Source: Flagellimonas beolgyonensis
GTDB lineage: Bacteria > Bacteroidota > Bacteroidia > Flavobacteriales > Flavobacteriaceae
Length of the DNA stretch: 64,000 bases
Direction of reading: 5' to 3'
Assembly (NCBI RefSeq): GCF_003992615.1
Contig: NZ_RZMY01000017.1
Span: forward strand, 124,596 to 188,595
A model generated the notes under the pieces. It worked only from the letters and a program-made list of their open reading frames with translations, did no database searches and was not told the origin of the DNA. The stretch's first letter is position 1. Each line of letters starts with the position of its first letter. This document shows, in pieces, positions 63,086 through 64,000 of the stretch. A program made the position numbers and the translations under genes.

Positions 63086-64000
63086 TATCCTAGAAAAATT
63101 CAAAACCATGGACAATTCCCAAAAGATGCTGGTCATTGGGGCAATTGTCTGTATTCTGACTCTCCCCCTGTTTTTAATATCTGGGGACGATGATAATTTC
63201 GAAGGCAATTTTGAGTCCTTGGAAACTCCAGAAAACCGTAATGAGGTTGAAGATTATAATTCCAAGCTGGAGGCGTATGAGGCCGCAAGATCCGAAAAGG
63301 AAAACGTCTCGTTAGACTTCAATATTGACGACTACAAAAATCAGGATGTAAGCGAAGAGGAATCGTTGGAAAAGGAAATTGACAGTCTTATGAATGAAAA
63401 CAAAAGGCAGTATTCGGAACCTGTTGGTCAAACCCGGGGTCAAACTTCCAGATCTACGGCTTCCAGTGGTGGGCATCGTCCATCCACTTCCAAACATACC
63501 ATTGACAAGACCCAACGAAAGGAAAACATCAATTCCGAGTTTGAAAGCTTTTTTACATCTTCCCCTGAAAGCCAAAACCCAACAACATCTGCAGCATCAA
63601 AAACCGATGCCTTTATATATGCTGTTATCCATGGAGATCACACGATAAAGCAAGGCGAGCGCGTGAAGCTTCGATTGACCAAACCAGCAACCATTGCCGG
63701 TATGGACTTTCCACAAAACAGCTATGTCTATGCCTTTCCCACGTTCCAGAACAATCGGGTATTGTTGGATATTAATTCCATCAATCATGTTGCTGTCAGT
63801 ATCTCTGCATATGATACTGAGGACAGCGCCATCGGCCTCTATGTGAAAGGCGCCAAAATGGTCGGCGAGATCACGGATGAATCATCGAAGGATGCTGTGG
63901 ATGATGTCGATGTTGGTGGCGTTCCATTGGGCTCCACCATTAAAAATGTATTCAAGAAAAAGCAGGAAACACCTACGGTAACCCTACTCAACAATACCAA
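63078..64000 (+). CDS. traM: TraM (VirB10-like) conjugation protein, 3'-truncated by the window end
   Basis: The frame opens at ATG 63078, overlapping the traK end by 8 bp (MNDILEKFKTMDNSQ...), and stays open to the window end, about 307 codons. A transmembrane segment (about 17-35, MLVIGAIVCILTLPLFLIS) is followed by an acidic and Ser/Thr-rich linker (about 40-165), then the start of the periplasmic TraM/VirB10 domain (TDAFIYAVIHGDHTIKQGER, about residue 177 onward). TraM links inner and outer membrane parts of the channel. The C-terminal part is missing only because the window ends. Confidence 0.82.
   Translation, partial: MNDILEKFKTMDNSQKMLVIGAIVCILTLPLFLISGDDDNFEGNFESLETPENRNEVEDYNSKLEAYEAARSEKENVSLDFNIDDYKNQDVSEEESLEKEIDSLMNENKRQYSEPVGQTRGQTSRSTASSGGHRPSTSKHTIDKTQRKENINSEFESFFTSSPESQNPTTSAASKTDAFIYAVIHGDHTIKQGERVKLRLTKPATIAGMDFPQNSYVYAFPTFQNNRVLLDINSINHVAVSISAYDTEDSAIGLYVKGAKMVGEITDESSKDAVDDVDVGGVPLGSTIKNVFKKKQETPTVTLLNNT

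Larger units (their letters stand above)
52049..64000 (+). mobile_element. Integrative conjugative element, left part (right end outside the window)
   Basis: Core genes stop at the tRNA(CAU), after which come 1.2 kb of repeat-rich non-coding DNA, an HTH regulator and amidase, mobilization genes and a type IV transfer operon in the Bacteroidota order E-F-G-I-J-K-M. A tRNA 3' end is a common integration site for tyrosine-recombinase elements. No integrase, excisionase or replication gene lies in view; they are expected at the other end. The exact left boundary is inferred from gene content. Confidence 0.82.

Overview
The window looks like a chromosomal stretch of a marine Flavobacteriaceae bacterium (Bacteroidota), possibly Allomuricauda/Maribacter-like; the genus is a guess. 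Support comes from the type IX secretion (T9SS) and gliding-adhesin genes, TAnnTTTG promoter -7 boxes in front of many genes, little Shine-Dalgarno signal, a GIN-domain protein, an OMP beta-barrel receptor, and a Bacteroidota-type conjugation module (TraE-F-G-I-J-K-M).

Layout. 1-5.2 kb: end of gltX, an SPFH protein, a three-gene stress/envelope cluster (YtxH, holin-like membrane protein, 72-aa protein) and glnS. 5.5-24.4 kb: a T9SS surface-adhesin locus on the + strand, made of an Ig-like type B cargo protein, a PorP/SprF barrel fused to two SPOR domains, a 4537-residue SprB-like repeat adhesin and a second PorP/SprF protein. 24.5-25.2 kb: folB and two tandem tRNA-Cys genes, the first with a degenerate anticodon loop. 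25.2-31.1 kb: lysE-like, GIN-domain and rnr genes on the - strand, then an AT-rich divergent gap with DnaA-box-like sites (oriC candidate), then rpiB, a cation diffusion facilitator and an ElaA-like acetyltransferase. 31.1-34.0 kb: a C5 cytosine methyltransferase with a probable PD-(D/E)xK restriction enzyme and a membrane protein. 34.1-40.7 kb: S41 protease, rnpA, M1 and S8 peptidases and an MBL hydrolase, all on the - strand. 40.9-51.9 kb: antiporter, a small lipoprotein, lepA with a displaced second copy of its 3' end around a DIP1984-like gene, an outer-membrane receptor, dusB, a LolC/E-like permease, rbfA and mce.

From about 52.05 kb, directly after a tRNA(CAU) gene, to the window end lies the left part of an integrative conjugative element. 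It opens with 1.2 kb of non-coding DNA holding seven 20-bp direct repeats, palindromes and hairpins. Next come an amidase and an HTH regulator on the - strand, then the mobilization genes (BtgA-like, DUF5712 relaxase-like, VirD4-like coupling ATPase) and the transfer genes traE (VirB2-like), traF (VirB3-like), traG (VirB4), traI, traJ (VirB6-like), traK (VirB8-like) and traM (VirB10-like, cut by the window end). No integrase or replication protein is in view; they would have to lie beyond 64 kb. A bipartite motif, ATCAAATAATCA ... ACTCGTCA, recurs in gaps and at gene starts of the element and may be a shared regulatory sequence.

All family names come from reading motifs by eye. No database search or alignment was run.
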